From Ignavibacteriaceae bacterium (GTDB taxonomy: Bacteria; Bacteroidota; Ignavibacteria; Ignavibacteriales; Ignavibacteriaceae): a stretch of 10,191 nucleotides of DNA. This document shows, piece by piece, positions 1 to 6,317 of the stretch. The DNA is taken from assembly GCA_019912505.1 (NCBI GenBank), contig JAIOIM010000645.1:1-10191 (forward strand), given 5' to 3'. Below the pieces are notes generated by a model that was not told where the DNA came from, searched no databases, and saw nothing but the letters and a program-made list of their open reading frames with translations. A program made the position numbers and the translations under genes. Position 1 is the stretch's first letter. The number at the start of each line of letters is the position of its first letter.

Positions 1-55
1 GAATTATACACTTTACGTTTTTTGTAAGGTTTCTAAAACCAGTAGCAAAGTTATG

Positions 56-91
56 CCGATCCTAGAACTTTTGCTCTGGTCGGTTTTTTTT
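56..91 (+). terminator. Probable intrinsic terminator of an unseen upstream gene
   Basis: CCGATC (56-61) pairs with GGTCGG (78-83), with one T-G wobble. A further AGA/TCT pairing inside it is separated by a 2-nt bulge, and the stem runs directly into eight T residues (84-91). This is the form of a rho-independent terminator for plus-strand transcription entering from the left. The frames to its left are open for only a few codons or read through the hairpin, so the gene it serves is not identifiable here. Confidence 0.55.
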
Positions 92-153
92 GTTTCTTTT
101 GAAACTTTTATTACAAGGAGTTGGTTTATAGAAATATAGTGATACGTGGTAAG

Positions 154-161
154 TATGTTTG
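154..161 (+). promoter_or_regulatory. Weak candidate -7 promoter box upstream of the 82-aa gene
   Basis: TATGTTTG matches the Bacteroidota -7 consensus TAnnTTTG exactly and ends 31 nt before the ATG at 192. I see no TTG or TTTG element about 19-21 nt upstream, so the case rests on one short match in AT-rich DNA. Confidence 0.25.
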
Positions 162-191
162 GAAATTCCATAAAAATAAAGGAACGTTGCG

Positions 192-440
192 ATGAAAACT
201 TTAAAAGCAAAAATCGATAATCCTTTGTCTGACCTTATAAGCGATGACATATACGAAATTCTCAATGCCCAAGGGCTAATTGACGAGAAAGCCGTAAGAG
301 ATTATCAAATTCGTAAGAAATTTAAAACTCTCCGCTCAAGTAAAATAAGCGCCGGAGATGCTATCGATACTATTCGTGAAGAATATCCATATCTTCAGTT
401 CGATACTATTAGAAAAATAGTTTATCAGATCAATAAGTAA
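192..440 (+). CDS. Small hypothetical protein, 82 aa, charged and helical
   Basis: I do not recognise this family. The product is soluble-looking, rich in Lys, Arg, Asp, Glu and Ile, with no signal peptide or membrane segment. It divides into an N-terminal part (about 10-30) with alternating acidic and hydrophobic residues, a basic middle (about 36-50, including RKKFKTLRSSK) and a C-terminal part (about 54-80). The C-terminal spacing (AIDTIREEYPYLQFDTIRKIV) could be a helix-turn-helix, which is inference only. The ATG is preceded by AAAGGAA (178-184), a usable ribosome binding site about 7 nt upstream, which supports this start and a real gene. It has no clear terminator of its own: a promoter begins 3 bp after its stop codon, and the hairpins at 485-510 and 525-550 may also end its transcript. 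It appears monocistronic. Confidence 0.65.
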   Translation: MKTLKAKIDNPLSDLISDDIYEILNAQGLIDEKAVRDYQIRKKFKTLRSSKISAGDAIDTIREEYPYLQFDTIRKIVYQINK

Positions 441-442
441 AC

Positions 443-471
443 TTGACAAAAAATTTAGTCTGATATATATT
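443..471 (+). promoter_or_regulatory. Near-consensus promoter for the 92-aa membrane protein leader
   Basis: TTGACA (443-448) is separated by exactly 17 bp from TATATT (466-471), which is close to the ideal primary-sigma arrangement. Read the Bacteroidota way, TTG (443-445) lies 20 nt from TATATTCG (466-473), one base off TAnnTTTG. Transcription would start near 478, leaving a leader of about 100 nt before the ATG at 578. The promoter starts immediately after the stop codon of the preceding gene. Confidence 0.7.
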
Positions 472-478
472 CGTAATG

Positions 479-577
479 CCGTTTTCAGAGGCTTCTCCCC
501 TGCCCTCTGATTGTAAACGAATTAGCCCAGTGGAATTCCCATCACTGGGCTTCATTATTTAAACCCGGAGTTTTGTT
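479..577 (+). promoter_or_regulatory. Structured 5' leader or small RNA with two hairpins
   Basis: Hairpin 1 pairs TCAGAGG (485-491) with CCTCTGA (504-510) around a 12-nt pyrimidine-rich loop. Hairpin 2 pairs GCCCAGTG (525-532) with CACTGGGC (543-550) around a 10-nt loop. Hairpin 2 is followed by TTCATTATTT, a T-rich but interrupted tail. The loop of hairpin 1 contains CTCC (495-498), complementary to the GGAG ribosome binding site (567-570) of the downstream gene, so a loop-to-SD interaction is possible. The element could be a cis-acting leader or attenuator, a short stand-alone RNA of about 80 nt ending at hairpin 2, or simply the terminator of the 82-aa gene. It does not match a riboswitch class I know. 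Confidence 0.5.
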
Positions 578-856
578 ATGGCAAAAATTGTAAAGAAAAA
601 AAATATTAAGGCAGTAAAAAAATCGGTCGTATCACCATTTCAAATTTACTGGGAAAAGAAAAATTATATTTTCCTCTTTGCGGGTATGGCACTTTTAGTT
701 TTGGGATTTTATTTTATGTCGCTCGGTAACTGGGACAGCACAGCCTCGCTTGTTATTTCCCCGCTTATTCTCGGCGTAGCATATATATTAATCTTCCCAG
801 CTTCAATTTTATATAGAAAAAAGGTTGAAGTACCAACAAGCGAAACTGCCGAATAA
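578..856 (+). CDS. Small two-helix inner-membrane protein, DUF3098-like, 92 aa
   Basis: Residues 1-19 are strongly basic, mainly lysines. Two hydrophobic segments follow, at about 30-48 and 57-79, joined by a short loop (about 49-56, GNWDSTAS). The tail is YRKK followed by acidic residues. The positive-inside rule places both ends in the cytoplasm. The pattern NYIFLFAGMALLVLGF, then a loop, then SPLILGVAYIL resembles the DUF3098 family of small Bacteroidota membrane proteins, whose function is unknown; the match is by eye. The start is supported by CCCGGAG (564-570) seven nt before the ATG. It is transcribed behind a structured leader and closed by a strong terminator, so it is probably a single-gene unit. 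Confidence 0.75.
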   Translation: MAKIVKKKNIKAVKKSVVSPFQIYWEKKNYIFLFAGMALLVLGFYFMSLGNWDSTASLVISPLILGVAYILIFPASILYRKKVEVPTSETAE

Positions 857-864
857 TAAATTTC

Positions 865-895
865 AAATCCGCCCCTGTGCGGATTTTTTATTTTA
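865..895 (+). terminator. Strong intrinsic terminator after the 92-aa membrane protein gene
   Basis: AAATCCGC (865-872) and GCGGATTT (879-886) form a perfect 8-bp stem around the 6-nt loop CCCTGT. TTTATTTT follows without a gap. It lies 8 bp past the TAA of the upstream gene and separates it from dprA. Confidence 0.9.
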
Positions 896-908
896 AAGCA
901 AAATAATT

Positions 909-916
909 TATATTCG
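909..916 (+). promoter_or_regulatory. Candidate -7 promoter box for dprA
   Basis: TATATTCG here is the same octamer as in the promoter at 466-473 and is one base off TAnnTTTG. It ends 25 nt before the proposed TTG start of dprA, giving a leader of about 18-20 nt. No upstream TTG element is visible because that stretch is the T-tract of the preceding terminator. Confidence 0.35.
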
Positions 917-940
917 GAACACAATAAATGCGGCATAATT

Positions 941-2062
941 TTGTCCAGGTTATCTTTTGAACAACTTTTAAATTTACGGCTTTTGCTTTCTGTTGAAGGC
1001 ATAGGTCCGGGAAAAATTAGAAACCTCCTCGCTGCTTTTCATTCGGTAGAAAATGCCCTCGCTGCCGATTATAAATCGTTAATAACTGTAGAAGGAATAA
1101 GTGATATTCTTGCCGGAAGAATTCATCGTCAGAAAAAAAACAAACAGGAACATGACTCCGCCCTTCAACACGAATTAAAAGTGTTAGAAAAAATTAACGG
1201 AAAAATAACCACAGTATGGGATGATGATTTTCCCCCTCTGCTAAAAAAAATATTCGATCCGCCGTTGATGCTTTATTACAAAGGTAATTTTGACGAAAAA
1301 GATAATTACAGCTTAGCAGTAGTCGGCACACGCCAACCTTCAAACTACGGCAAAATTCAGGCGGAAAAAATAACGACAGAACTATGCTTACAAAATATTA
1401 CTATCGTTAGCGGACTTGCGCGTGGAGTTGATTCAATTGCACATCATACCTCATTAAAAAATGGAGGTAGAACAATTGCTGTAGTCGGTTCCGGGTTGAA
1501 TGTGATTTACCCGGCGGAAAATAGAAGAATGTTTGATGAGATTGCCGAGAAAGGATTAATAATTTCGGAGTTCCCAATCGACACAAAACCCGACGCACAA
1601 AATTTTCCAAAACGTAACCGGCTTATATCGGGGTTAAGCTTAGGAACTATTATTATTGAAACCGGAATAACCGGCGGCGCAATGCAAACTGCGGCTTTAT
1701 CTCTCGACCAGAATAGAGAAGTGTTTGCTGTTCCCGGAAATCTTGGTGTACCGCAATCAGAAGGAACAAATCTCCTCATCCAAAAAGGAGAAGCAAAATT
1801 GGTGCGTTCCGCCGATGATGTGCTTATAGAGTTGGAACTAAAATTAAAGCCTGTGCTTGGAAAGAATATTCCCAAAGTACAGTTGCAGCTAACATTGTTT
1901 GAAGAAAAAATTCTTGCCGCCCTCGAAAACGAAGCCGTGCAAATTGATAAGATAGCTTCAATCACAAACCTATCAACCGCCGATTGTCTAGTGCAGTTAT
2001 TATCGCTTGAATTTAAAGGGCTTGTAAAACAACTGCCCGGTAAAATGTTTGCGCGCCTCTAA
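941..2062 (+). CDS. dprA: DNA-processing protein DprA (Smf), RecA loader
   Basis: DprA binds incoming single-stranded DNA in the cytoplasm and loads RecA during natural transformation. It is also kept in many species not known to be competent. The 373-residue product has an N-terminal helix-hairpin-helix-like part (about 16-45, SVEGIGPGKIRNLL) and the extended Rossmann DprA core. Core signatures are VVGTR (127-131), SGLARGVDSIAH (157-168), VVGSGLNVIYP (181-191), FPKRNRLISGLS (222-233), VFAVPG (261-266) and EGTNLLIQKG (274-283). A winged-helix C-terminus follows (about 318-370). The length is normal. The start is TTG at 941 because no ATG or GTG is available in frame near the N-terminus. The nearby ATG at 928 is in another frame and stops at 958-960. 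No clear ribosome binding site precedes 941. The 3' end overlaps convergent rarA by 4 bp. Confidence 0.95.
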   Translation: MSRLSFEQLLNLRLLLSVEGIGPGKIRNLLAAFHSVENALAADYKSLITVEGISDILAGRIHRQKKNKQEHDSALQHELKVLEKINGKITTVWDDDFPPLLKKIFDPPLMLYYKGNFDEKDNYSLAVVGTRQPSNYGKIQAEKITTELCLQNITIVSGLARGVDSIAHHTSLKNGGRTIAVVGSGLNVIYPAENRRMFDEIAEKGLIISEFPIDTKPDAQNFPKRNRLISGLSLGTIIIETGITGGAMQTAALSLDQNREVFAVPGNLGVPQSEGTNLLIQKGEAKLVRSADDVLIELELKLKPVLGKNIPKVQLQLTLFEEKILAALENEAVQIDKIASITNLSTADCLVQLLSLEFKGLVKQLPGKMFARL

Positions 2063-3348
2063 TACTTTTTAAGTTTTTTCCACAAAAATTTTAAATATTC
2101 TTTAAGCTTTTTTTCCTGCCCGTTTTCGGTGGGCAAATAATATTGTTTCCCTTTTAATTCTTCGGGCAAATAATTTTCTTCGATGAAATGATTCTCAAAA
2201 CTGTGTGCATATTTGTATGCTTTACCGTAGCCGATGTCTTTCATCAGCTTTGTGGGGGCGTTGCGTAAATGGAGCGGCACATGGTATAAAGGTTTATTTC
2301 TCACATCTTCAAAAGCGCTTTCAACACCCTTATAAGAGGCGTTGCTTTTTGGTGAAGCTGCAAGATAAGTAGTACACTGTGCAAGTATAATTCTTGCCTC
2401 CGGCATTCCTATTTTATGAACCGCCTCAAACGCTGCTTCGGCAAGTACAAGACCATTTGGTGAAGCGTTTCCGATATCTTCCGAAGAAAGCACCACCAAA
2501 CGGCGCGCAATAAATATCGGGTCTTCTCCCCCTTCGAGCATTCTTGCAAGCCAATAGAGTGCGGCATCCGGGTCGCTGCCGCGCACACTTTTTATAAAAG
2601 CAGATATTACATTGTAATGCTCTTCGCCTGCTTTATCGTATAGTATATTTTTTTTCTGAACGATATTTTCAAGAACAGATTTTGAGATAATTATTTCGGC
2701 TTTGTTCATCTCTTGCACTGCCGCGGCTTCGAGAATGTTAAGCAAACTCCTTGCATCGCCGCCGGAAAGATATATTAAAAATGCTTCGTCAATTTCTTTT
2801 ACATTTAACGATGATAAAAATTCATCTTTTGCAAATGCGTATTGAAGAATGTTGTGCAAATCATCTTTAGACAATTCTTCTAAAACATAAACCCGCGCAC
2901 GACTGCGCAGCGCCGGTATAACTTCAAATGATGGATTTTCGGTTGTAGCGCCGATTAAAATAATTTGCCCTGATTCTACTGAGTTCAGCAGCGCATCCTG
3001 TTGTGCTTTATTAAATCTATGAATTTCATCAATAAATAATACAGTGCGTGTGCCGTTTAATTTATTTTGTTTTGCAATTTCAATTATTTGCCGGATATCT
3101 TTAACGCCCGATGAAACTGCATTTAGTTGATGAAAATCGGATTTTGTTTGTTCGGCAATTATTCTGGCGATTGTAGTTTTTCCGGTTCCGGGAGGTCCCC
3201 AAAGGATGAATGAACTTAAATTGTCATTCTCAATCATTTGTCGGATTGGTTTACCTTCATCAAGCAATGCGCTCTGCCCTTGAAAGTCGTTGATGGTTTT
3301 AGGGCGTATTCGTTCGGCAAGCGGGGTTACGGGAACTTCCCTTTTCAT
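2059..3348 (-). CDS. rarA: Replication-associated recombination protein A (RarA/MgsA AAA+ ATPase)
   Basis: RarA is a clamp-loader-like AAA+ ATPase, related to eukaryotic WRNIP1/Mgs1, that acts at stalled replication forks and DNA ends. In the 429-residue product, Walker A GPPGTGKT is at 51-58, Walker [10 protein letters not shown] at 103-111, sensor 1 GATTENPSF at 133-141, a likely arginine finger in RSRAR at 149-152, and the sensor 2 motif [10 protein letters not shown] at 195-204. The family-specific C-terminal tetramerisation region runs from about 255 to 410 and includes [21 protein letters not shown] and SSEDIGNA. Length and motif order are typical. The ATG at 3348 lies 2 bp after the ftsB-like stop codon and has AGAGAAG upstream, so it is probably translationally coupled. 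It is the last gene of the minus-strand run and ends inside the stop codon of dprA. Confidence 0.96.
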   Translation of the reverse strand: MKREVPVTPLAERIRPKTINDFQGQSALLDEGKPIRQMIENDNLSSFILWGPPGTGKTTIARIIAEQTKSDFHQLNAVSSGVKDIRQIIEIAKQNKLNGTRTVLFIDEIHRFNKAQQDALLNSVESGQIILIGATTENPSFEVIPALRSRARVYVLEELSKDDLHNILQYAFAKDEFLSSLNVKEIDEAFLIYLSGGDARSLLNILEAAAVQEMNKAEIIISKSVLENIVQKKNILYDKAGEEHYNVISAFIKSVRGSDPDAALYWLARMLEGGEDPIFIARRLVVLSSEDIGNASPNGLVLAEAAFEAVHKIGMPEARIILAQCTTYLAASPKSNASYKGVESAFEDVRNKPLYHVPLHLRNAPTKLMKDIGYGKAYKYAHSFENHFIEENYLPEELKGKQYYLPTENGQEKKLKEYLKFLWKKLKKY

Positions 3349-3350
3349 TA

Positions 3351-3644
3351 TTACTTCTCTTTCATCCGGTACACTTTTTCACCCTTGCGTATCATCCCAT
3401 ATTTTTCCCGTGCAATACGTTCAATTTTTGCGGGGTCGCCTCTTTTTAAAGAATCAATTTCTGCGCGCAGTTCCTCATTAACCGATTCAATCTTTTGTGT
3501 TTCAACTTTTAGTGAGTCGAGTTGTTTTTTTAATCTTAAATATTTTACCACCCCTGTATTGTTAAAAAAAATAAATGCTACCCCGACAAGAAATATTGCT
3601 ACAAAAAAAATAAGTCCTATTTTTTTGCTCGTTAATTTTGCCAT
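3351..3644 (-). CDS. FtsB/DivIC-family septum formation initiator
   Basis: FtsB/DivIC proteins are bitopic membrane proteins that join the FtsQ/DivIB-FtsL complex and activate septal peptidoglycan synthesis. The 97-residue product has a short basic cytoplasmic N-terminus (KLTSKK), one transmembrane helix at about 9-27, and a heptad-patterned coiled coil at about 37-68 (LKKQLDSLKVETQKIESV). It ends with the conserved family segment IERIAREKYGMIRKGEKVY (74-92). Length and layout fit the family, but FtsB, DivIC and FtsL-like proteins are hard to separate by sequence alone, so no symbol is given. Its ATG (3644-3642) abuts the ddl stop codon with no bases between, a strong sign of coupled translation and a fitting partner for a cell-wall gene. 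Confidence 0.88.
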   Translation of the reverse strand: MAKLTSKKIGLIFFVAIFLVGVAFIFFNNTGVVKYLRLKKQLDSLKVETQKIESVNEELRAEIDSLKRGDPAKIERIAREKYGMIRKGEKVYRMKEK

Positions 3645-4646
3645 TTACAAACTTAGTTTTATTATTTTTTCAACCAATTCTTCAAAGCTTATTCCAACTG
3701 CTTTTGCCATTTTAGGTACGAGGCTTGTTGAAGTCATGCCAGGCAAAGTATTTATTTCGAGACAAAAAGTATTAAAACTTGTGTCCATTCTAAAATCAGC
3801 GCGCCCGTAGCCGGTGCAACCAAGTGCGTGAAAAGCTTTAAGCGCCTGTTCCTGCAGCCTCTCTGAAGCTTCTTGTGGAATATTTGCCGGTACAACATAT
3901 TCGCTCATTCCGTTTGTGTACTTGCATTCATAATCATACAGGGTGTGTTTGGGTTTTATTTCGAGCACAGGGAGTGCTTTATTTTCCAGCAGGGCAACAG
4001 TCATTTCATGCCCGTCGATGTATTCCTCAATTAAAGCTTTGTTCGCAAATTCGTGGGCTAATTTTACAGCGGATTCAACATCATCTTCATTTTTACAAAT
4101 TGTTAAACCCACAGTTGAGCCCTGATCATTTGGTTTTATAACGCAGGGGTAGCCAAAAGAGTTATCAATAATTTTTGCAATCGATTTATAATCAACGCCG
4201 TTTTTATCAATTGCAAACCAGCGAGGGGTGGCTATACCGTAATGCTGAAATAAAATTTTCGACATCATCTTATCCATTGCGAGCGAGGATGATAGGACAT
4301 TAGAGCCTGTATATTTTACTCCGCGTAAATCGAGAAGCGATTGCACAGTACCGTCTTCGCCCCACTTACCATGAAGCGCAAGAAAAACTAAATCAATATC
4401 ATCAAGAGCCGATGAGTTAACTGCTTCAACATAGTTTCTGTTTGATATTTCGGCATAATCTTTTTCACAAAATATTTGTTCAACATCAGCGGGTTGGTTT
4501 TTGCCATAAGCAGGGTCGATTACAACTGTAGGATAGCCTAACGATTTTAATGCCTTATAAATTGCTGCCCCGGTTGATTTGGATACTGCCCGCTCGGGCG
4601 AAGTACCCCCCGCAAACAAAGCAATTTTTATTTTTTTATCATCCAT
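3645..4646 (-). CDS. ddl: D-alanine--D-alanine ligase
   Basis: Ddl uses ATP to join two D-Ala molecules into the dipeptide that is added to the peptidoglycan precursor by MurF. The 333-residue product has the N-terminal motif FAGGTSPERAVS (11-22, with the substrate-binding Glu18), LHGKWGEDG (91-99), the ATP-grasp stretch KPNDQGSTVG (171-180), EEY at 207-209, and the metal and substrate site CLEINTLPGMTSTSLVP (295-311). The omega-loop region reads YDYECKY (237-243). A tyrosine in this YDYEaKY context is typical of D-Ala-D-Ala ligases rather than VanA-type D-Ala-D-Lac ligases, so vancomycin-resistance chemistry is not indicated. The Cys at 241 replaces the more usual Ala. The start is an ATG 5 bp past the aldolase stop codon. 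It is followed without a gap by the ftsB-like gene. Confidence 0.97.
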   Translation of the reverse strand: MDDKKIKIALFAGGTSPERAVSKSTGAAIYKALKSLGYPTVVIDPAYGKNQPADVEQIFCEKDYAEISNRNYVEAVNSSALDDIDLVFLALHGKWGEDGTVQSLLDLRGVKYTGSNVLSSSLAMDKMMSKILFQHYGIATPRWFAIDKNGVDYKSIAKIIDNSFGYPCVIKPNDQGSTVGLTICKNEDDVESAVKLAHEFANKALIEEYIDGHEMTVALLENKALPVLEIKPKHTLYDYECKYTNGMSEYVVPANIPQEASERLQEQALKAFHALGCTGYGRADFRMDTSFNTFCLEINTLPGMTSTSLVPKMAKAVGISFEELVEKIIKLSL

Positions 4647-4651
4647 TATTT

Positions 4652-5299
4652 TTATTCTTCATTCATTTTTATACCGTAAGTAGATTCGGCAATACTCAGC
4701 AGCTCCTTCAATTTTTCATTGCTTATTTCTTTTGCTCCACCAAGCTGGTTAGCCAAAAAAAGTATTTTTGCGGTGTGTTCTAATTTTTCCATTTTGAAAT
4801 AAGCATCTTTCAAATTTTTACCTGCAGCAACTGCCCCATGGTTACCCAAAAGAAAAACAGATGATTTTTTTATATACGGTTCTAAACTCAAATGAAGCGC
4901 ATCGGTAGATGGAGTTGCGTATTTACAAAGCGGAATTTTACCAAGCGTTAAAATTACTTCCGGCAGTATGGGTTTATCTATCGCCATTCCGGCTGCGGCA
5001 AAAGCTGTAGCGTATAAAGGATGGCAATGAACTACTGCTTTTACATCAAGACGATTATTGTATATAAAAAGATGAAGTTTGTTTTCGGTGGAAGGTTTAC
5101 CGCTGCCTGAGATAACTTTTCCATCGCTATTAATTTCAAGAACATCATCCTCAGTAACATCACCCTTGTTTACCGCTGACCTTGTAATAAAAAAAGTGCC
5201 GCTTTCGGTTGCGGCAGAAATGTTACCATCGTACGCGGCAACAAATTTGTTTTTATAAACCCGTCGGCATATTTCAACAATTTCTTTTTTACTTACCAT
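4652..5299 (-). CDS. Class II aldolase/adducin family protein, L-fuculose-phosphate-aldolase-like
   Basis: Family members are Zn-dependent cytoplasmic enzymes that cleave or epimerise phosphorylated keto-sugars, or dehydrate them as in MtnB. With the ATG at 5299 the product has 215 residues. The predicted Zn ligands are His91 and His93 (VVHCHP) and His154 (GNHGAV), and the catalytic acid is Glu72 in KPSTENKLH. The spacing matches E. coli FucA (Glu73, His92, His94, His155) almost residue for residue. YDGNIS (23-28) and FITRS (37-41) correspond to the phosphate-binding segments. I chose ATG 5299 over an in-frame TTG at 5308 because GGAAGAG lies about 11 nt before the ATG and only a base or so before the TTG. 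It overlaps the preceding oxidoreductase gene by 11 bp. The substrate is not determined: fuculose-P, ribulose-P or methylthioribulose-P are all possible. Confidence 0.9.
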   Translation of the reverse strand: MVSKKEIVEICRRVYKNKFVAAYDGNISAATESGTFFITRSAVNKGDVTEDDVLEINSDGKVISGSGKPSTENKLHLFIYNNRLDVKAVVHCHPLYATAFAAAGMAIDKPILPEVILTLGKIPLCKYATPSTDALHLSLEPYIKKSSVFLLGNHGAVAAGKNLKDAYFKMEKLEHTAKILFLANQLGGAKEISNEKLKELLSIAESTYGIKMNEE

Positions 5300-6278
5300 T
5301 GTTTTCAAGCTCTTCCATTAATTTCATATTAATGTAACCGTCTCTACCTGTAATTAACGGTACTTCGTTTTTTAAAAATGATTCTTGAACAGATCTTAAT
5401 AAATAAACTTGTTTGTTCCCTCTTTTGCGAAATGCTTTTTTTGCTTCCCCTTCCAAAAGTATCGTTAGTTTTGCAGGCACCTGGCGCGCCGCAATTACTT
5501 TTTCAATACTGATGGCACCTTTATGTCCGAGAATTTCAATACGGTTAAATGCCCGTTTATTATTAAATGAAACATTCAAATAACCGTAACCGGCATCTTT
5601 AAACTTTACAATTGCGGCTGCAAAATCATCAACTTCGCTTTTGTAAATAACATTGTCTACAACTCCCTGTATATTTTCAATCTCGCCGCCTATAAAGCGC
5701 ATCAAATCAATAATGTGAGTGCCAACATCCCTCAGCGCACCGCCGCCGCTTTGTGATTTTATAAACCTAAAATTATTGTCGGGTGGGAAATCTACATTAA
5801 AACTTAAATTTATTGTAACAAGTTTCCCAATCATTTGTCCGTTAATAATTTCTTTTGCTTTAACGACAAGCGGGTGAAAGCGATGGACATAATTTACCGC
5901 AAACTGCACCTTATTTTTTTCGCAAGCCTTTACCATCTCTAAAGCTTGGGCAGAGTTTAATGCAAGCGGCTTTTCGCACAAGATATGTTTACCAGCTTCG
6001 GCGGCTTTTATAACCTGCGCGTGATGATGATGATTAGCGCTTGATACATAAACACAATCTATATCAGAGTTGAGAAATTCATCATAATTATTATAATAAT
6101 TCGGCAAACCGAATTTTTCAGCAAGCGATTTTGCCCTGCTTTTGTTGTTGCTGAAAAGAGCGTTAAGCTTACTTTTATGGACGACATTCAGTGATGGAAT
6201 AAATGTTGTTTCGGCAAATCTTCCACAGCCGGCTATTCCCCATTTTAATTTTTTATACGTTATCGTTTTTATACTCAT
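5289..6278 (-). CDS. Gfo/Idh/MocA-family NAD(P)-dependent oxidoreductase
   Basis: This family oxidises or reduces hydroxyl groups of sugars, inositols and related compounds, using a Rossmann NAD(P) domain and an alpha/beta C-terminal domain. The 329-residue product has the nucleotide-binding motif WGIAGCGRFA (13-22), the family signature CEKPLA (101-106) with its conserved Lys103, and the catalytic segment GGALRDVGTHIIDLMRF (179-195), where Asp184 and His188 fit the DxGxH pattern. NYVHRFHP (129-136) is also typical. The stretch ANHHHHAQ (81-88) carries four histidines where the family usually has one. The start is the only good ATG; no strong ribosome binding site precedes it. TATAAT (6299-6304, minus) lies 39 bp upstream region, but without a good -35, so co-transcription from metF is favoured. 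It overlaps the aldolase gene, suggesting a shared sugar pathway, substrate unknown. Confidence 0.9.
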   Translation of the reverse strand: MSIKTITYKKLKWGIAGCGRFAETTFIPSLNVVHKSKLNALFSNNKSRAKSLAEKFGLPNYYNNYDEFLNSDIDCVYVSSANHHHHAQVIKAAEAGKHILCEKPLALNSAQALEMVKACEKNKVQFAVNYVHRFHPLVVKAKEIINGQMIGKLVTINLSFNVDFPPDNNFRFIKSQSGGGALRDVGTHIIDLMRFIGGEIENIQGVVDNVIYKSEVDDFAAAIVKFKDAGYGYLNVSFNNKRAFNRIEILGHKGAISIEKVIAARQVPAKLTILLEGEAKKAFRKRGNKQVYLLRSVQESFLKNEVPLITGRDGYINMKLMEELENNGK

Positions 6279-6317
6279 TTTTGTGCTGATGTGTTAAGAT
6301 TATATGTATACATTTTT

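Noticed and set aside
1..139. Frame 2 open from the left edge to about 139 as the end of a gene
   Set aside because: It reads straight through a hairpin and T-tract terminator and gives a Phe-rich low-complexity translation.
1507..1965. Long open frame antisense to dprA
   Set aside because: It lies wholly within dprA, whose conserved motifs fix the coding strand; the antisense protein is Ser/Ile/Phe-rich without family motifs.
2118..2134. Hairpin GCCC...GGGC as a terminator between dprA and rarA
   Set aside because: It has only a 4-bp stem, lies inside rarA coding sequence, and is not followed by a T-tract on either strand.
3238..3810. Plus-strand open frame of 190 codons across rarA, ftsB and ddl
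   Set aside because: It crosses three well-identified minus-strand genes and has no recognisable motif or ribosome binding site.
3645..4646. Van-type D-Ala-D-Lac ligase
   Set aside because: The omega loop carries the YDYE-C-KY tyrosine context of ordinary D-Ala-D-Ala ligases, and no vanH or vanX partners are present.
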